Origin: Galerina marginata
Lineage: Eukaryota > Basidiomycota > Agaricomycetes > Agaricales > Galerinaceae
Assembly (NCBI GenBank): GCA_023014335.1
Contig: JAECYW010000009.1
Location: forward strand, 372,001 to 436,000
Length of the DNA: 64,000 nt
Reading direction: 5' to 3'
The stretch's first letter is position 1; each line of letters begins with the position of its first letter. The translations under genes were made by a program, and so were the position numbers. Shown here in pieces: positions 1 to 13,949 of the stretch. Below the pieces are notes generated by a model that saw nothing but the letters and a program-made list of their open reading frames with translations, was not told where the DNA came from and ran no database searches.

Positions 1-2969
1 GATCATTTGTGGTTCTTGACGTGAATGGTATCCATGATATTGCACTCGACTTCTGTAATTGTGAAACTCGCCAGCCACACTATGTTCAACTCCTACGCTT
101 CGGATGGTTTCCCGCGACTGTTGGGTTTCCCCGCTCAGCGGCTACCCTCCGCCTCCTTAAATTCTTCCAAATGCTCTCTTTTGAGTCAAAGGCCTCGGTA
201 TACGAGTTCCATCGAACATTAGCACGCTTGACGGATAATACTGGCACAAATGAACCTCCGGTACGTGTCAGAATATTTGATCAATATTCCAAAGCTTAAA
301 TCTTTACAGGATCGCTACAGAACATTGCTACGGATGGTTCGTGAGTACCGTCATATCAAGATGCTTAAGAGGGCTGGGCGTGGTCATGATTCTACAGGCT
401 GTAAAGGAACAAAAAGAGGTGAATGCGCAGTGATCTGTCCGGCCTGTCCCCAACCCGGTATCAATCTGCCCGAGGGCTGGGAAAATGTGCCGGCTAACAT
501 GAAGTGAGCTTTGCTCATTTACTTACGGACCCGATAACTGACAACTTTATATAAGGTTTCTGTACACTCTCTTCTTAGCGATTGACGCGAACTTCCGCCT
601 CAAACGTAAGATGGTCTCAAGCCATGCTTCAGACCCAAGCTTGTCGAATGGGTGGTCTTATTTTGTCGAAGAAGATGATTTCAAGGGGTTTTTGGAGGAG
701 TACGGAGGCGTAATCGTCCAAGAGGTTAATACCAGTTTACTTGGCATATCCGATGCATTTAAATTTTACCTCATTCCAGCCAAGTACCTGCTCAAACCAT
801 AATGCAGTCAATAAAAACAACGGAGAGGCTGGCTTTGCCGCATCAGGTGCAGCGTGTGTGGACGACGGTCGCCATGACATGAAACGGCCATGTGCGGTTG
901 GGGATTTGCAAAAGGGAGAACGGTATGAAGTAATAATATTAACTTTCACGGTTCTGATTCTAGTTTTCAGTTACGTGAATATGGACTATCTATTTTGCTC
1001 GACTTTGCGAGACAGCGATCAGGTAGAAATAGTCGTTTCGTACGATATTGCCTGCCAATGGAGCATCAATCTCTGGGATCGAATCAACAAATATCCGCAT
1101 TGGATGCATGTTGACCCGGAAGGAAAGAAGACTTTTCGTTATCTCGTCCCGAAATTCCACCTTCCAGCTCATGTAAAAGCATGTCAAACCAAATTTTCAT
1201 TCAACTATAATACTAATGTTGGACGGACTGAGGGTGAAGGCGTTGAGCGCGGATGGTCCCATATCAATCCGGTCGCCGCAAGTACTCGCGAAATGGGGCC
1301 GGGATCTCGGCGTGACACTTTAGACGATCACTTTGGTGATTGGAACTGGGTTAAAACAACAAAGATGGGTGCGCTCTCTCCCTTATTTTGACATACTTTA
1401 TTTCTAATAAACCAACAGGAAATTTCATTCTACGGCGAATTCAACAGGCAGTTCCAGAGATGGTAGAGCATACGCACCGCCATACCGTCTTTTCAGAAAG
1501 TCTAGCATCTGAAGACATCAAAAATTGGGGGAAGGAACTCTCGGACTGGGAAGAGGACCACACAAATCCAAACCCTTATGAAGCACGGTGCAAAGGTATG
1601 TAAGTCACAGGATTACGTAGTAAGAATGACAACCTCATGCACAATACATCTAGCGATGTCCCAAGATGCTGTACGGCGTCAGTTGGCCGAGAAAGAAGAG
1701 CAAGAGCTTCGGACAGGAAAAGCATTCTCGATGCATGAGAGTATATCAGCTAGTGAACTCCTTGTAATTGGGCTCAACCTCGAACACGAAAAGTAAGTCT
1801 GTTGATTTTTTCCCTCTCGTCATATTAATTCAGAGTTTGGAACCGTTTTAGGTATATACTTAGGCGCGATATCAAAGCGCTCGGAAGCCATGAAACCGAT
1901 AATCAAAAGGCGAAGCTTAAGTTGCGTTCCAATACGCTTTTTCGAAAAATAGACTCTTGGATCGCCATACAAAACATGTACATACCGAGCCTCCGAGTCA
2001 TCCGTGCCCAAGAAAGCAGCAGCAGTGAAGACGAACCGAAAACTGAAGACATTCCACTTCACCTTCCCTCATCAATTCGTCGACAAATCCCTTGCGATGT
2101 TCGATTACGATCTATCGAATGGGAGCTTCGCATTTCTCAGTGTACAGACGCCCTCGACGATCTGCGAGAGGGACTGCGTTTAAAGTCACACATTATCATC
2201 TTCAAATCAAAGAACTGGCGCGGCCAGCAAATGAATACACGAGGTCAGGCCATTCTCAGTCGTAATAAAAGCATCATCGACTTAGCTACTCATACTTATC
2301 GGGTTGCTCGAGATGCACTGGCCTGCTTAGCCCCAATTCTCGGTCTAGTCGGCTGGGATACGCGATTCCCAAGGCTCAAGGATGAGGACATAGGGACCCT
2401 CGAAGCAAATACCGAACGAACAAAGAAGGACATGAAAACGAGTAAAAACAAAGGTGAAGGACACCGGAAGATCTCATGGATCTGGACTCAGCAGGGCGTG
2501 TCGTCGGAAATGACAGAGGATGAACGTCTACATGAAAGTAAGTCTTACAGCTGAATCTATATAAGCCGTGTGGCTTCCTGACATCCGAAAAGGTCTCAGA
2601 ATCGAATGGTGCAAAGGAAAGGCCCGTCAAGATCGCTGGAAAGAGGAAGTTCAACTTCTTCTTGAAGAACGCCGCCGGATTCTTGCATATTTCGAATGGA
2701 AGGCAGGTGACTGGGATAAAAAGGCTAATGATTGCGGCGTTTGGATGTTGCCAAATCTGACTCCGGACGTAGCCTCGATTGAAGGGCGGCAGGCATATGG
2801 TCGGAAACAGGCTGCCCAGTTTCGAAAGATGAAAGAACATTGCTTGGAGCTTTGGAAAGGCGTCGATGGATTCATTGAAAGCGGAGGAAAAGGTGATTGC
2901 TTGCGATCGGAAGTCGAAGCAGATGACGTTGATGAAGATGACTACATACCGCCTCCCCCCGAGAATTAG
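1..2969 (+). CDS. KDZ-family (CxC2-type) DNA transposase, 5' end outside window
   Basis: This is the catalytic part of a Kyakuja-Dileera-Zisupton transposase, a cut-and-paste enzyme. Exons are 3-260, 310-503, 556-724, 780-922, 971-1368, 1419-1595, 1654-1792, 1852-2537 and 2593-2969. They total 2,541 nt (846 residues plus stop), phase-consistent, with eight GT-AG introns of 48-59 nt. Family landmarks seen are DVNGIHDI and FCNCE near the start, AIDANFRL after intron 2, YDIACQW in exon 5, RTEGEGVERGW and LDDHFGDWNW at the end of exon 5, and a basic WCKGKARQDRW region in the last exon. AIDAN, YDIAC and TEGEGVE carry the expected acidic catalytic residues. No stop or frameshift was found, so this copy may be recently active. 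The N-terminal cysteine cluster and 5' terminal repeat lie before base 1. I could not define the 3' terminal repeat. Confidence 0.9.
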
Positions 2970-5700
2970 CCTTAAATAATGCACTCAATTAAGCAATTTT
3001 CTCATATTATGCACTGACATTTAGAGCATCGGGCACGGGTAAGTTGATATTCTCATATAGTTTACTTGTCTCTTGCAGAGCTGGAGGATATTTTGTACTC
3101 GTACTGCACTGATAACCGATGCACAGAAATGGTAAAAGACAATTTTTGGGGGTTATAGACACTCCAGAGTATCTATCTACGGTACTACAAACTATGATAC
3201 TCCCGCTGTGCAGTTTCCGCGCGCCTGTTTGGGGGAAGCGCCCGCGTGTCGAGGGCGTGAGAACGCGCGGTTCCGGTGGGCACTGTCCATCTCAGTGACT
3301 ATCCCACGGTGAGATTTCCGGAACGGAAGGGACGAGAGAATAATAAATCACCGGGAAGTCATGGACCATACGCGGAGTATGACTATATCAGGCATTGTCA
3401 ACGACTCCGAGGCCGAAAGCTGAACAAAAGAAAACTCGAGATGACACGTGGATAAATATGGAAGACCTCTCACCTGAATCAGGTTATGCATAACTGCTGG
3501 CTCTGACTTAGAGCCCAGTGTGCATAATGAGTTGACTCTAATGAGAGTTAATTTATGCACAAGACGGACAGCATTAGGTGTGTGCGAAGCAGTAACCCGC
3601 GACCTAGTCCAATTTCAGATCTTTGCATTGGTATGGTAAGATTAAATTAAATGGCCAAGGAAGTGTTTGTATCTATTACTGGAAGCAAGGTGGTGTGTCG
3701 GCGAAGACGACGCCTAGTCAGGAGATATCCGTGAGAATTCGCTCAAATGTCCCCATAATGATTAATCAACATCGATCAACAGTCCGCTCGACGCCCTCCA
3801 CGTTGGACAAGTAAGAGCAGCCCCAGGCCTCAGCTGTTCTTCACCTCAAAGCGGGCTGTATGCTACCGTCTCACGTACTCTCCCTTACTCGCTCTGCCTC
3901 CACTCTGCTACTTTGTCGACTCCAGCTCATCGAGGACACGACGATCTATTCGCCCATTGACGAGCTCCCGCTGCACAGTCATGGACTGACTCCGCTTCAT
4001 AACTTCGAACGTCTTGTCAGTGTTCATTCTGTCCCCAAGAGGCCTTTCTGCAATGCGACATTGGGAGAAGAATTGCGGTTCCATCGGTGGAGTCCGAGCC
4101 AGGGGATTCGTAGGGGATCTCCTAGGTTTTAAGCCACTTCCCAGTCGTACTACGCAAGTTTTTACTCCTATTCATGCCTTTTCGTGGCTTTGGTTTCTAG
4201 ACGACCGATATATGACCACTCGAGGAAACATTTTGTCGGATGATCGCCCGCGGAGGTCCCACTCATGCTACGGTGTTTGAACCGTCCCTCTTGCAAGCAA
4301 GTGTATGTAAATTCGCATCATATGTTAGTAACCGCGGTGTTGACTTACCTCCATTTTTTATTTTGCGTTCCAACGTTTAGAGTATTTCATGTATATTGCC
4401 AGTGTTCGCATAAGTCCCACAATCGTTCCCTTATTTCTACTCCATAACAGGATGTTTGAACTTGCCTACTTCTCCATCCGACGCTTGTGGCTTATAAGAA
4501 CACCCCTGTTGAGCTTTGGCCCGCATATATGCACGTTTTGCATCGTTTCTGCCTCAATTTTCTCTTACCATCTCACAGGGCTTTCTGGATTATCAACCAC
4601 AACGACTTTCGCTTTCTTATCAGCTAGCTCTGAGGGCCATTCCGTCTTACTTTCGTCATACCAAGACCTAGCCGGTGAGTTTTGCTGATCCTTCCTGGCC
4701 GTTTCTGCTGCTTCCTTACCATTGCGTCTCAACACCATTTAGGTCCTACCGACATTCCCACTTCCTGTTCCGCCGTCCAGCGACGCACCACCCGGCTGTT
4801 CCTCCGACTTTCGGACGCGTCATCAGGAATCAAAACTCGAGCGAATTCCCGTCTTCCTCCGCCTCCAAACATCAACTTCCGGCTCAGGACCACGGCGCAG
4901 CCATCCACTGTCGCCCATATCCTTCTTTAGAGCACTGCAGGAGATTCAGTTAAGCAAGAAGGTCTTTTTGCATCTTCATTCTCGATTTTTGATACATTTT
5001 TGGCAAGCTCATTAAATTCGGAACCTTGGATACACGTCCTGCTATGGTTGGGTTACGCTTCTCTGCTTCAGTAAAGCAGACCCTCTTGTGTGAATTTCCG
5101 TCAGATATTCTTTCAAGTCATTGGCCTTCCGCGAGCTAAACATCTCAGCACCCTTACCCTCATTGAGGGCGTCTGCAGGTCGGCCTTCAGCTCTGTCAAT
5201 GGAATCAGTGCCGCTCGCTAATTTCAATAGCCACGGTGCACAGAGTTGCAACGACAAGGCTGACGACGTTTAGGTCACAGCGTTCTCTCAAACATGGGGA
5301 AAGGACAGTTTCAAGAACTTTATTGAGAATGCTGAGCGGGATATGGTAATGGGGGCTAGAGATCGATTGAAATTACACAAGTTTTAGCCTTTAAATAACG
5401 TCCTACCATCATAAAATTCTCTTTTCCACCCGCCAGGACATGTTAGAAATTTTGAGGTCTCGTACTCAGGCATATCTGCTGGGCACGACACGAAAGACAT
5501 GTACAGGCGGAAAATCGAGTGGATGATCACGCCATCACGTGTAGGAATCTAATCTAATCTGTGGAGGCCCTCACGGCGACCACGATGAAGGCGAGATCAC
5601 CCCTGCACATATAACATACTAATTTTATTGGGCCCGGATTGAGTGCGCTGTCAGCTTGAAAGTTTCTGCAGTTTCCACATTTTAACCTCGTCAACCCCCA
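2970..5700. other. No supportable gene; downstream flank of KDZ element
   Basis: This 2.7-kb stretch has only short overlapping reading frames. The plus strand from about 3860 to 4950 is pyrimidine-rich and open in several frames at once, which is typical of low-complexity sequence rather than coding. Part of it may still belong to the KDZ element, whose right end is not identified. I see no domain, terminal repeat or tRNA. Confidence 0.5.
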
Positions 5701-5947
5701 ATGCAATCTCGTCAGGTAGATGCCACTCCCGAGGAAGATGACGGTCTTGCTGCTTTTTCGATGAATGTAAGGTCCATACCACATGAAACCCTACCAAATA
5801 GGAAGAAATTATGCCAGTCTTGCGGTCGGTTGCCAGGAGAGAAAGAAGAATTCTCAAAGTGCGCTCGGGTGAGCTATGCGTATATTCTAACATACTTTAC
5901 ACATTTAACACGAACAACGTGGATTAAATAGTGCAGAGGCGTGTTTT

Positions 5948-6101
5948 TAACAGAACCTAGCTCCCATAGGAACGGGGTTGGACGCGCAGGACGGAGAATG
6001 AACGTAATAGTTGAAGAGAATGTGCGAGTACAAACAGGAAATATGAACTGTTTGTACATGTATATTATGGGGGACGTCGAGCCGAGCAGCCAATTCTGAC
6101 A
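5948..6101 (-). repeat. 3' LTR of TRIM element
   Basis: This 154-bp repeat is the downstream LTR in the element's own orientation. It follows GTTTT at 5943-5947, the left copy of the target duplication, which lies within MYND exon 2. Confidence 0.88.
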
Positions 6102-6116
6102 CTCCCACTCTGCGAG
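6102..6116 (-). other. Polypurine tract of TRIM element
   Basis: The minus strand reads CGCAGAGTGGGAG immediately before the 3' LTR, the expected position for plus-strand priming. The core AGTGGGAG recurs at 6150-6157 and 6196-6203. Confidence 0.65.
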
Positions 6117-6796
6117 GGACCGAAGAAGTAGAAGGAAAAATAGGGGAGACTCCCACTGAACAAGTATGGAAGGGAAGGTGATTAAATGAGTGTAACTCCC
6201 ACTAAAAATCTAGAAAAATAAGAAAATAAACCCATCTAAGATCTTCCCAAGAATCCTAACAGAAATTGAGGTCTTCATCCAAATTGGTACTGATGTTGAT
6301 GATGAGGATGGTGATGACAAGATGGATAAATGGTGAATAGGAAAAAGAGGTGGGCTGGTCACAAGCCTGGTCCATGATGTGGGGGTGGTCAGTCATGGAA
6401 TGAGATAATGGGGAAGCTTGAATGTTGACTTGGGCTTCTTGAATCTTGAATGAAGCCAGGATGGGGGTCCACTATGAGCTGCTGAAGAATAGGATGTGAT
6501 AAAATGGAGGCAAGTTGGGTGCCTGAATGAGGGGGGTATATGGTTGAGGTGATAGGTGGCAATGCTGGCCAACCTGGATGCAGGATGTGTTGACAGAAAC
6601 ATAATTTGGTGACTACTAGGCCAACCAACCCCAGATGATGTGCATGTAAACACTATATGGCGGCTACTAGGCCAACCAACCTAATATACGCTTTGTGGGC
6701 GTCTTCAGAAGCCATTTGGCAACTGGCACAAGATGATGATGTGGCGCAAAACTTTGTCACTGCCAGACACACAATAAGACTCCCTGAAAGATAGAT

Positions 6797-6816
6797 GAAG
6801 CGCGGGGCCCATAACC
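6797..6816 (-). other. Primer-binding site, half-tRNA(iMet) type
   Basis: Directly next to the 5' LTR the minus strand reads GGTTATGGGCCC followed by CGCGCTTC. This is complementary to the anticodon stem-loop and adjoining D-stem side of fungal initiator tRNA-Met (GGGCCCAUAACC), apart from a 2-nt gap. Copia and Ty5 use such an internally cleaved initiator tRNA as primer. A standard site complementary to a tRNA 3' CCA end is absent here. Confidence 0.75.
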
Positions 6817-6970
6817 TAACAGAACCTAGCTCCCATAGGAACGGGGTTGGACGCGCAGGACGGAGAATGAACGTAATAGTTGAAGAGAATGTGCGAGTAC
6901 AAACAGGAAATATGAACTGTTTGTACATGTATATTATGGGGGACGTCGAGCCGAGCAGCCAATTCTGACA
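6817..6970 (-). repeat. 5' LTR of TRIM element
   Basis: A 154-bp repeat identical base for base to 5948-6101. Minus-strand termini are TGTCAGAA and TTCTGTTA, an imperfect inverted pair. It is followed on the plus-strand side by the right copy of the GTTTT target duplication. Confidence 0.88.
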
Positions 6971-7667
6971 GTTTTACTGTTCTCAAGAGGTATCTCCATT
7001 AACTTGCAACCTAGTAATGCGATTGACCAATGGCGAATGCTATTTCTCAGTGTCAGAAGAAAGACTGGTAAGTAACTATTCGGCTAACCAAGTGAGTTAT
7101 CCAACTTGCATGTCCAGGGCAGATCACAAAAAGTACTGTAAAGAGCCGGATAAACAACGTGCCTTCATTGTGAAGTGCATCGGCCGAATGAACGTGAACG
7201 AGGATTTGATGCGCGCCATTGGCCTTGCTCTCGGCGAAGAACTCTTACCAGCTTTTACTGCAGCATCGGACAACAGGAAGATGTGGGTGGCCTGCGCGAA
7301 TCTTTACATATCCCCATGCGAAGAAGAAAACATCAAATCGCTCATATCGCCCGATATTCCTTTCAAGGATCTTCTCGACAAACCAATGCAAGGAAGAGTG
7401 AAGATTGTCGGCTTGGGCGACATTACAGACATGAATATTTCCATCGACGACCGTGATCGCGTGCTGTGGCAAAAACTCCGGGACGACATGGATAGGTCTG
7501 GCTATCGGGATACGACCTACATAGTCCTGCTGCAAATTGGTTACAACAAAAAGGGAGTGTTTAATATGCCCTTTGCGGTGCGTGCAGACGACCTCGCCCG
7601 GATTAGAAAGGATCAAGAAATAGGGAAGAAAAACAATAATACTCCGTTCAAGCCGTATCTATTGTAA

Positions 7668-8015
7668 TTATTTTTTACACTTTCAAAGCTCCTCTCAGAA
7701 CTGACATCGTCTCCATTTATAAGTATAGCCAACCGTGTATTGGCGTCTCTAGAAGATAGCAAGGGAAGACCAATGAGATGCGTACTAGGAGAGCATGATA
7801 AGACATTATTGAGGGAGTGGTCCATAAACCGTGTACGAGTCTAGCTTGTAATTTCTCTTCACACATTCCTTTTCGCTGGCCAATGCGAACCATTGCTTGT
7901 GAAATATGCTTGCTCTTTAGAATTTTCGTACAAAAATATCGGAAAATATACATCGGTTTGTCTATTTCTAGATGACCTGTTTGCCGAACTCTAACATACT
8001 CTGTGCGACCTTTCA
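7668..8015. other. Intergenic, convergent 3' ends
   Basis: Short AT-rich spacer between the 3' end of the MYND gene and the 3' end of the subtilase gene. No further gene seen. Confidence 0.6.
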
Positions 8016-10072
<2,057 letters not shown>

Positions 10073-10135
10073 AGTGAACGTTCTGAGGTTTCGGGAAGCC
10101 CGAGAAAATCTAAAGACATCCTTCAGATGACGCGT

Positions 10136-10143
10136 CTTTTATA
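10136..10143 (-). promoter_or_regulatory. TATA box of subtilase gene
   Basis: TATAAAAG on the minus strand, 64-71 nt upstream of the ATG at 10072. The same octamer at similar spacing precedes other secreted-protein genes in the window. Confidence 0.6.
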
Positions 10144-12087
10144 TCTTCACCGCACGATAGACTAGAGAGCATGCATGGCAGATATTCCACATACGAAAGC
10201 CTATACACATGTTCCGTAAATTTCGCGAATTTGAACGAAATGGGAAAGCACTTGTGGTCAGTTTACTGAACCTATAGATAGGTGAGGAAGTATTGACGAC
10301 CATGCGAAAGGCGGCTTCGACAGGACATAAATATGATCCAGGTTGATCCACACCAGAGGCGTCATTGGAAGCGGCACGGAAGAAGCGCAGGCAGGCAAAC
10401 GGGCCGTTGTCGAAGAAAGCGGCGAGTAGCATCGAACCAAGGCATATTGGACCATCAAAGCCTGGTCGGAATATATGGCCGACAATAATTCCTGGAAATG
10501 TGTTGGCAATGTAAGTAGGTGGCCGAATCGGTGGGTCAGGACAGTTCATGCAACGTATAAAGGTTAAAATATGGGAAATAATTGATCACCTTGAGCGGCA
10601 AATTGGTATCGCAAGATTTCTGCCGAGCACTAGCTCATGTGACAAACCGTCAAGGTTCCAGAAATAAGCGCAGGCGCGGCGTTGAAGAACTTCGGAAGGG
10701 CGATACACAGAAGTGGATGAAAGGAAAGCGAATAAGGGACACAAGTGCAATAGGCGCAACGGTAATGTCGGTGAGTAATCAAAGCACGTTGTGTCTTCTA
10801 ACCGCTTGGCATCCAAATTAAGTGCCTACAAAAATACTTGTTATGAGAAACTCAGATCAACCGCTGGAAAAGAAGATAGGTTTTACTCTTGGCAGATTGA
10901 TCATGATAGATGTCCAATGTCCATTGAGCAGAGGACGAATATGGCAGGTGAATGCGCGGAAGGAAGTCGCGAGCAGGCTAAAATATGAGCACGGAGAGGT
11001 TACACCGAGGATGATTGGTAGATTGACACTGGGTTTCGCCCAAAATTCATATACGACGCACTGTATTTCAATGCAGAAAGTAATCGTGGGGATTATTGGA
11101 TAGGCTTGATAAAAACACGACTCGGTGTCTCATTCGCGTTTGTGCGACTGCGGGGTCATGGAACTCTGTGTAAAGAGTTTAAATTTGTTGAATAAGAGTC
11201 TTATGCTGTCATTTCCACCTTTAGAACACGCTTGAGCATGTGCATGAAGAAACAGAAGAGTTAATCGATCTGGGGTGACGTCGTCATGACTGTTGTTCAA
11301 GAAATAGGACGTGCTCACCTTGCTTGCGGTAATTGTGGCAGAATAGCAAGGCCATGGATGTGGGGTAGCATCAGAACGGAGCATAACACATAAAAAATTC
11401 ACAGCTGGAGATGAAAACCCTGGTGGAACGCGTCAATCATGATGCATCAGCGTTCAGTACGCAGCAGTAGCAGCAGTAGTCGGAAAGTCTCCATACTCAC
11501 CAACTCGCCACATTGACCTTACTCCCTCGTCCATTTCAATGATGGAGAGCTCGAGGAGGATCTGACGACCACAATGTCCAAAGCACATTGTGTATCAGAT
11601 TGAAAAGGTCATGTCGAAATTGCCTCGGTCGTGACAATTTTCATCACGTGTCGCTCAAAACGACTTTGCTAAACAGTAACTCCCCCGGGCCCATCTACGA
11701 AAATCCAACATGGCCTCTCTACGACTTGAAGAGCTTGAAGGCCAAGGTTCTGTTCAGCCATCATCAAACCTCCTCGAAATCTGACAGCCCTTAGTAGCAC
11801 CAGTAGTCGAATGACTTGAATCAGGACTGCAGGACCCTGCAAGGCACTTCACCTGTGTATTTGACAGACCGTCATAGTGGTCGCGTTCGAAAATTCCACC
11901 CTTCTGCGTGTCCCTCTCTGGCTTCATCGCAGCCCAGACTGTCGTATCAGTGACAAAAAATATTCCAGATATATAATGCCACAAGTAAGAAGTATAATTC
12001 AGAATCGAAAGCGAAGTTCCAATTTGTTTGCTATGAATCCGCGGAATCTGTCAACACAGCTCCCAACGACTTCCGCCACTCCAAATT
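10144..12087. other. No supportable gene
   Basis: Minus-strand frames at about 10258-10549 overlap each other and carry no recognisable motif. The plus strand at 10582-11103 has short basic frames without domains. A diverged gene fragment is possible, but I cannot assign one. Confidence 0.4.
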
Positions 12088-12648
12088 TCACCAAACTCCT
12101 CCCGCCCAAGGTTCTCCCTTTTGCTGAGCCCAAGTGTCCGACCGCCCATCCATATACGACATCTTAGACGGCTCGGCAACATCCTTGACATCCTTCCCGA
12201 CCTGCTTCAAATCAAAGCAAAGAAGATTGGCGCTAATATTAACCCCACCATGCTCCTTAATGTCAGCGATGTTGAACACATGAATGCCGCATTTGTTGCA
12301 AAAATGGTGCTGCGGTCCGCGGGCATCATAGACAGTCAACTCGGGGGGGAATCCATTGTCAGCGCGAGCGCTGACGCTGTCGATGTGAAGGGGCAGTTGG
12401 GTCCCGTCGCTTTTGATCAAGTGGAAATTTCCCTCTTTAACAAAAACGCCAATGCTACATCATGGTATGAGCAATTATTATGGAGGGTAAACAAATAATC
12501 GAAATACTCACCGACCCGACATGTTGCATAGCGTGCAGTTGCACCTGGAGATCTTGGTTAGGTCAACATCCTTAGCCACGAATTTTACGGCGCCGCAATG
12601 ACAAGAGCCGTCGAGCGTATGTTTGACTGTAACTGGTTCAGAAGACAT
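12088..12648 (-). CDS. GFA (CENP-V/GFA) family zinc protein
   Basis: Two exons, 12512-12648 and 12088-12454, with an intron of 57 nt. They encode 167 residues. The Mss4-like fold signature of the glutathione-dependent formaldehyde-activating family is complete: GSCHCGAVKF at about residues 14-23, RCNCTLCN at about 36-43, and HHFCNKCGIHVF around residue 95. The cysteines bind zinc. Family members have been linked to formaldehyde-glutathione chemistry, but most fungal paralogues have no proven substrate. Length and ending (KGEPWAGGVW) fit small cytosolic GFA proteins. The start is the first ATG, just before the zinc motif, and no signal peptide is present. Confidence 0.88.
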
Positions 12649-13949
12649 GGGTTGCTGGTTGCTGGGAAATGGCGGCCCAGTTGTTCTTATAGAAGTAGAA
12701 TGCTATGACTCATGTTTTGATATGTCAGCGGGAAGCCGGATATCGACATGATCTCCATCATTCTGAGGCAAAAAAGGTAAGTCATTGTCTCACCATGGGC
12801 AGCTCAGCCCAGCTCGGCTCCGGATGGGTTTGCGTGGCTTGCCGTGCAGTGAGAGCTTCATGTCGAGCACCCTCTGCCGCTGCTTCGCACTGCGAGTCGG
12901 GACACGGAAATGAGTGTCGAATATTGACGTGGCAGTCCATCACTCGCGCCGAGGGCTTGACGTTGAGAATGAAGACGAGAACGCGAGGTGTAGGAATCGA
13001 CACCAAAATGTGTATTCACGGTGAAGCGGGTGGCAACCAGACCCAGAAACAAACCCTACATGTTCATATTAGACAAATACAAACAGAGGGCTATGCGATA
13101 TCCTGAGGACTGAAGATCCACCAGTGGAATGCTGTCTCGGAAAATGTGTAGCGAGGCAGGCAGAAAGATCATGGAAAGCCTGTGGTACGCTCAGCTACAG
13201 CTGGGCGGGCGTGGCATGGAAGGAAGATAAGAACGTACACACAATTTGGTGGCCTTCAAAAGGCGTCAGGAGATCAAAATGTGAGGAGAATAATTTCATA
13301 ATAACCCGGTGGTCTGCCAAGAATCATGGTTCGCCAGTCTTCCTTCCATTCGAGTTGTAATGCTCGTACATCTACAGGGGAGTAACGGTCAGTTCGACAT
13401 CATCCTGAAGACGAAATGGAGGTACAGACAGCTTGACGTACAAACTTTGATGGTTCAGTTAAGATGACTCTGCTCTTTCGTTGTCAGAAGGCGATCAACG
13501 TATACGTCGAGATAGATGAGAACGAACCAAAATGACCGCAAACGTTTCAGCTCTCTCGGTAGAACACGAAGGACACATCCATAGTTCGTAATCCTGACCA
13601 TGGTCCGATCCCGCGCCGCAGGTTTGCCGGTTATTAGCCATCTCAACTAGAACAATACAATCACAAGTCGGGATGAAATTGCAGGATAAACAAACGTACA
13701 TGAAATCAGTCTAGCTTCAAGCTAGACTGACAAAAGATGGCCATACACGTCCTCGTGCGGGTCCCTGCTGAGAACCTGGTTCGAATCAACCTGGTTCTGA
13801 AGCAATTATCCAAAAAGGTTAGGCTTGAAGGACGGCTATAGCTCCGTCACCAAGACACTGCACATTATGTCAATCGAGCACCAAAGTAAGCGTAGAACAG
13901 AAATGTACCATTTCAAACGAGAATTCCAGCGACTTCGTCAAGAGAAGGC
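12649..13949. other. No supportable gene; perfect 21-bp palindrome
   Basis: Contains only short frames. At 13708-13728 the sequence AGTCTAGCTTCAAGCTAGACT is a perfect inverted repeat with a 1-nt centre. The 3' flank of the next gene (about 13740-13800) resembles sequence near 22090, part of a related degraded gene copy, so some of this stretch may be untranslated or former coding sequence of that family. Confidence 0.4.

Larger units (their letters stand above)
5948..6970 (-). mobile_element. Miniature LTR retrotransposon (TRIM-like), non-autonomous
   Basis: Two identical 154-bp direct repeats (5948-6101 and 6817-6970) enclose 715 bp without a credible gag-pol frame. The element is flanked by GTTTT at 5943-5947 and again at 6971-6975, a 5-bp target duplication. 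Read on the minus strand the LTR begins TGTCAGAATTGG and ends GGTTCTGTTA. A primer-binding site abuts the 5' LTR and a purine tract abuts the 3' LTR, so the orientation is minus. Structure and size fit the TRIM class, which depends on proteins supplied in trans. LTR identity implies a very recent insertion. The internal region contains a short duplicated motif (CTACTAGGCCAACCAACC at about 6614 and 6663). Confidence 0.88.
5701..7667 (+). pseudogene. MYND zinc-finger protein gene, disrupted by a TRIM retrotransposon
   Basis: Exons are 5701-5868, 5932-5947 continued at 6976-6989, 7051-7067 and 7118-7667. Without the insertion and one copy of its target duplication these give 765 nt (254 residues), exactly in frame. 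The MYND finger starts at about residue 40 with a CxxC pair and continues KCARC in exons 1-2. It ends CQKKDWADHKKYC across exons 3-4, so all zinc ligands of the C-C-C-C-C-C-H-C family pattern are accounted for. The rest, about 180 residues, resembles the uncharacterised C-terminal region of many agaricomycete MYND proteins. The insertion lies between two finger cysteines. Translation entering the element continues about 50 codons through the LTR and then stops, so the present allele should give only a truncated product. MYND fingers bind proline-rich partner peptides. The role of this protein is unknown. Confidence 0.85.

Noticed and set aside
741..1391. Unspliced 216-residue KDZ exon reading through 923-970
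   Set aside because: The 48-nt segment is in frame and stop-free, but it has GT-AG ends and interrupts the family's continuous GERYVNMDYLF-like segment, so I treat it as an intron.
3860..4953. Chain of plus-strand frames as a gene
   Set aside because: Pyrimidine-rich, overlapping in several frames, with no protein family or consistent splicing.
13778..13787. GGTTCGAATC, a perfect tRNA B-box-like decamer
   Set aside because: No matching A box or acceptor-stem pairing at tRNA spacing. The context resembles the 3' flank of the unknown gene family instead.
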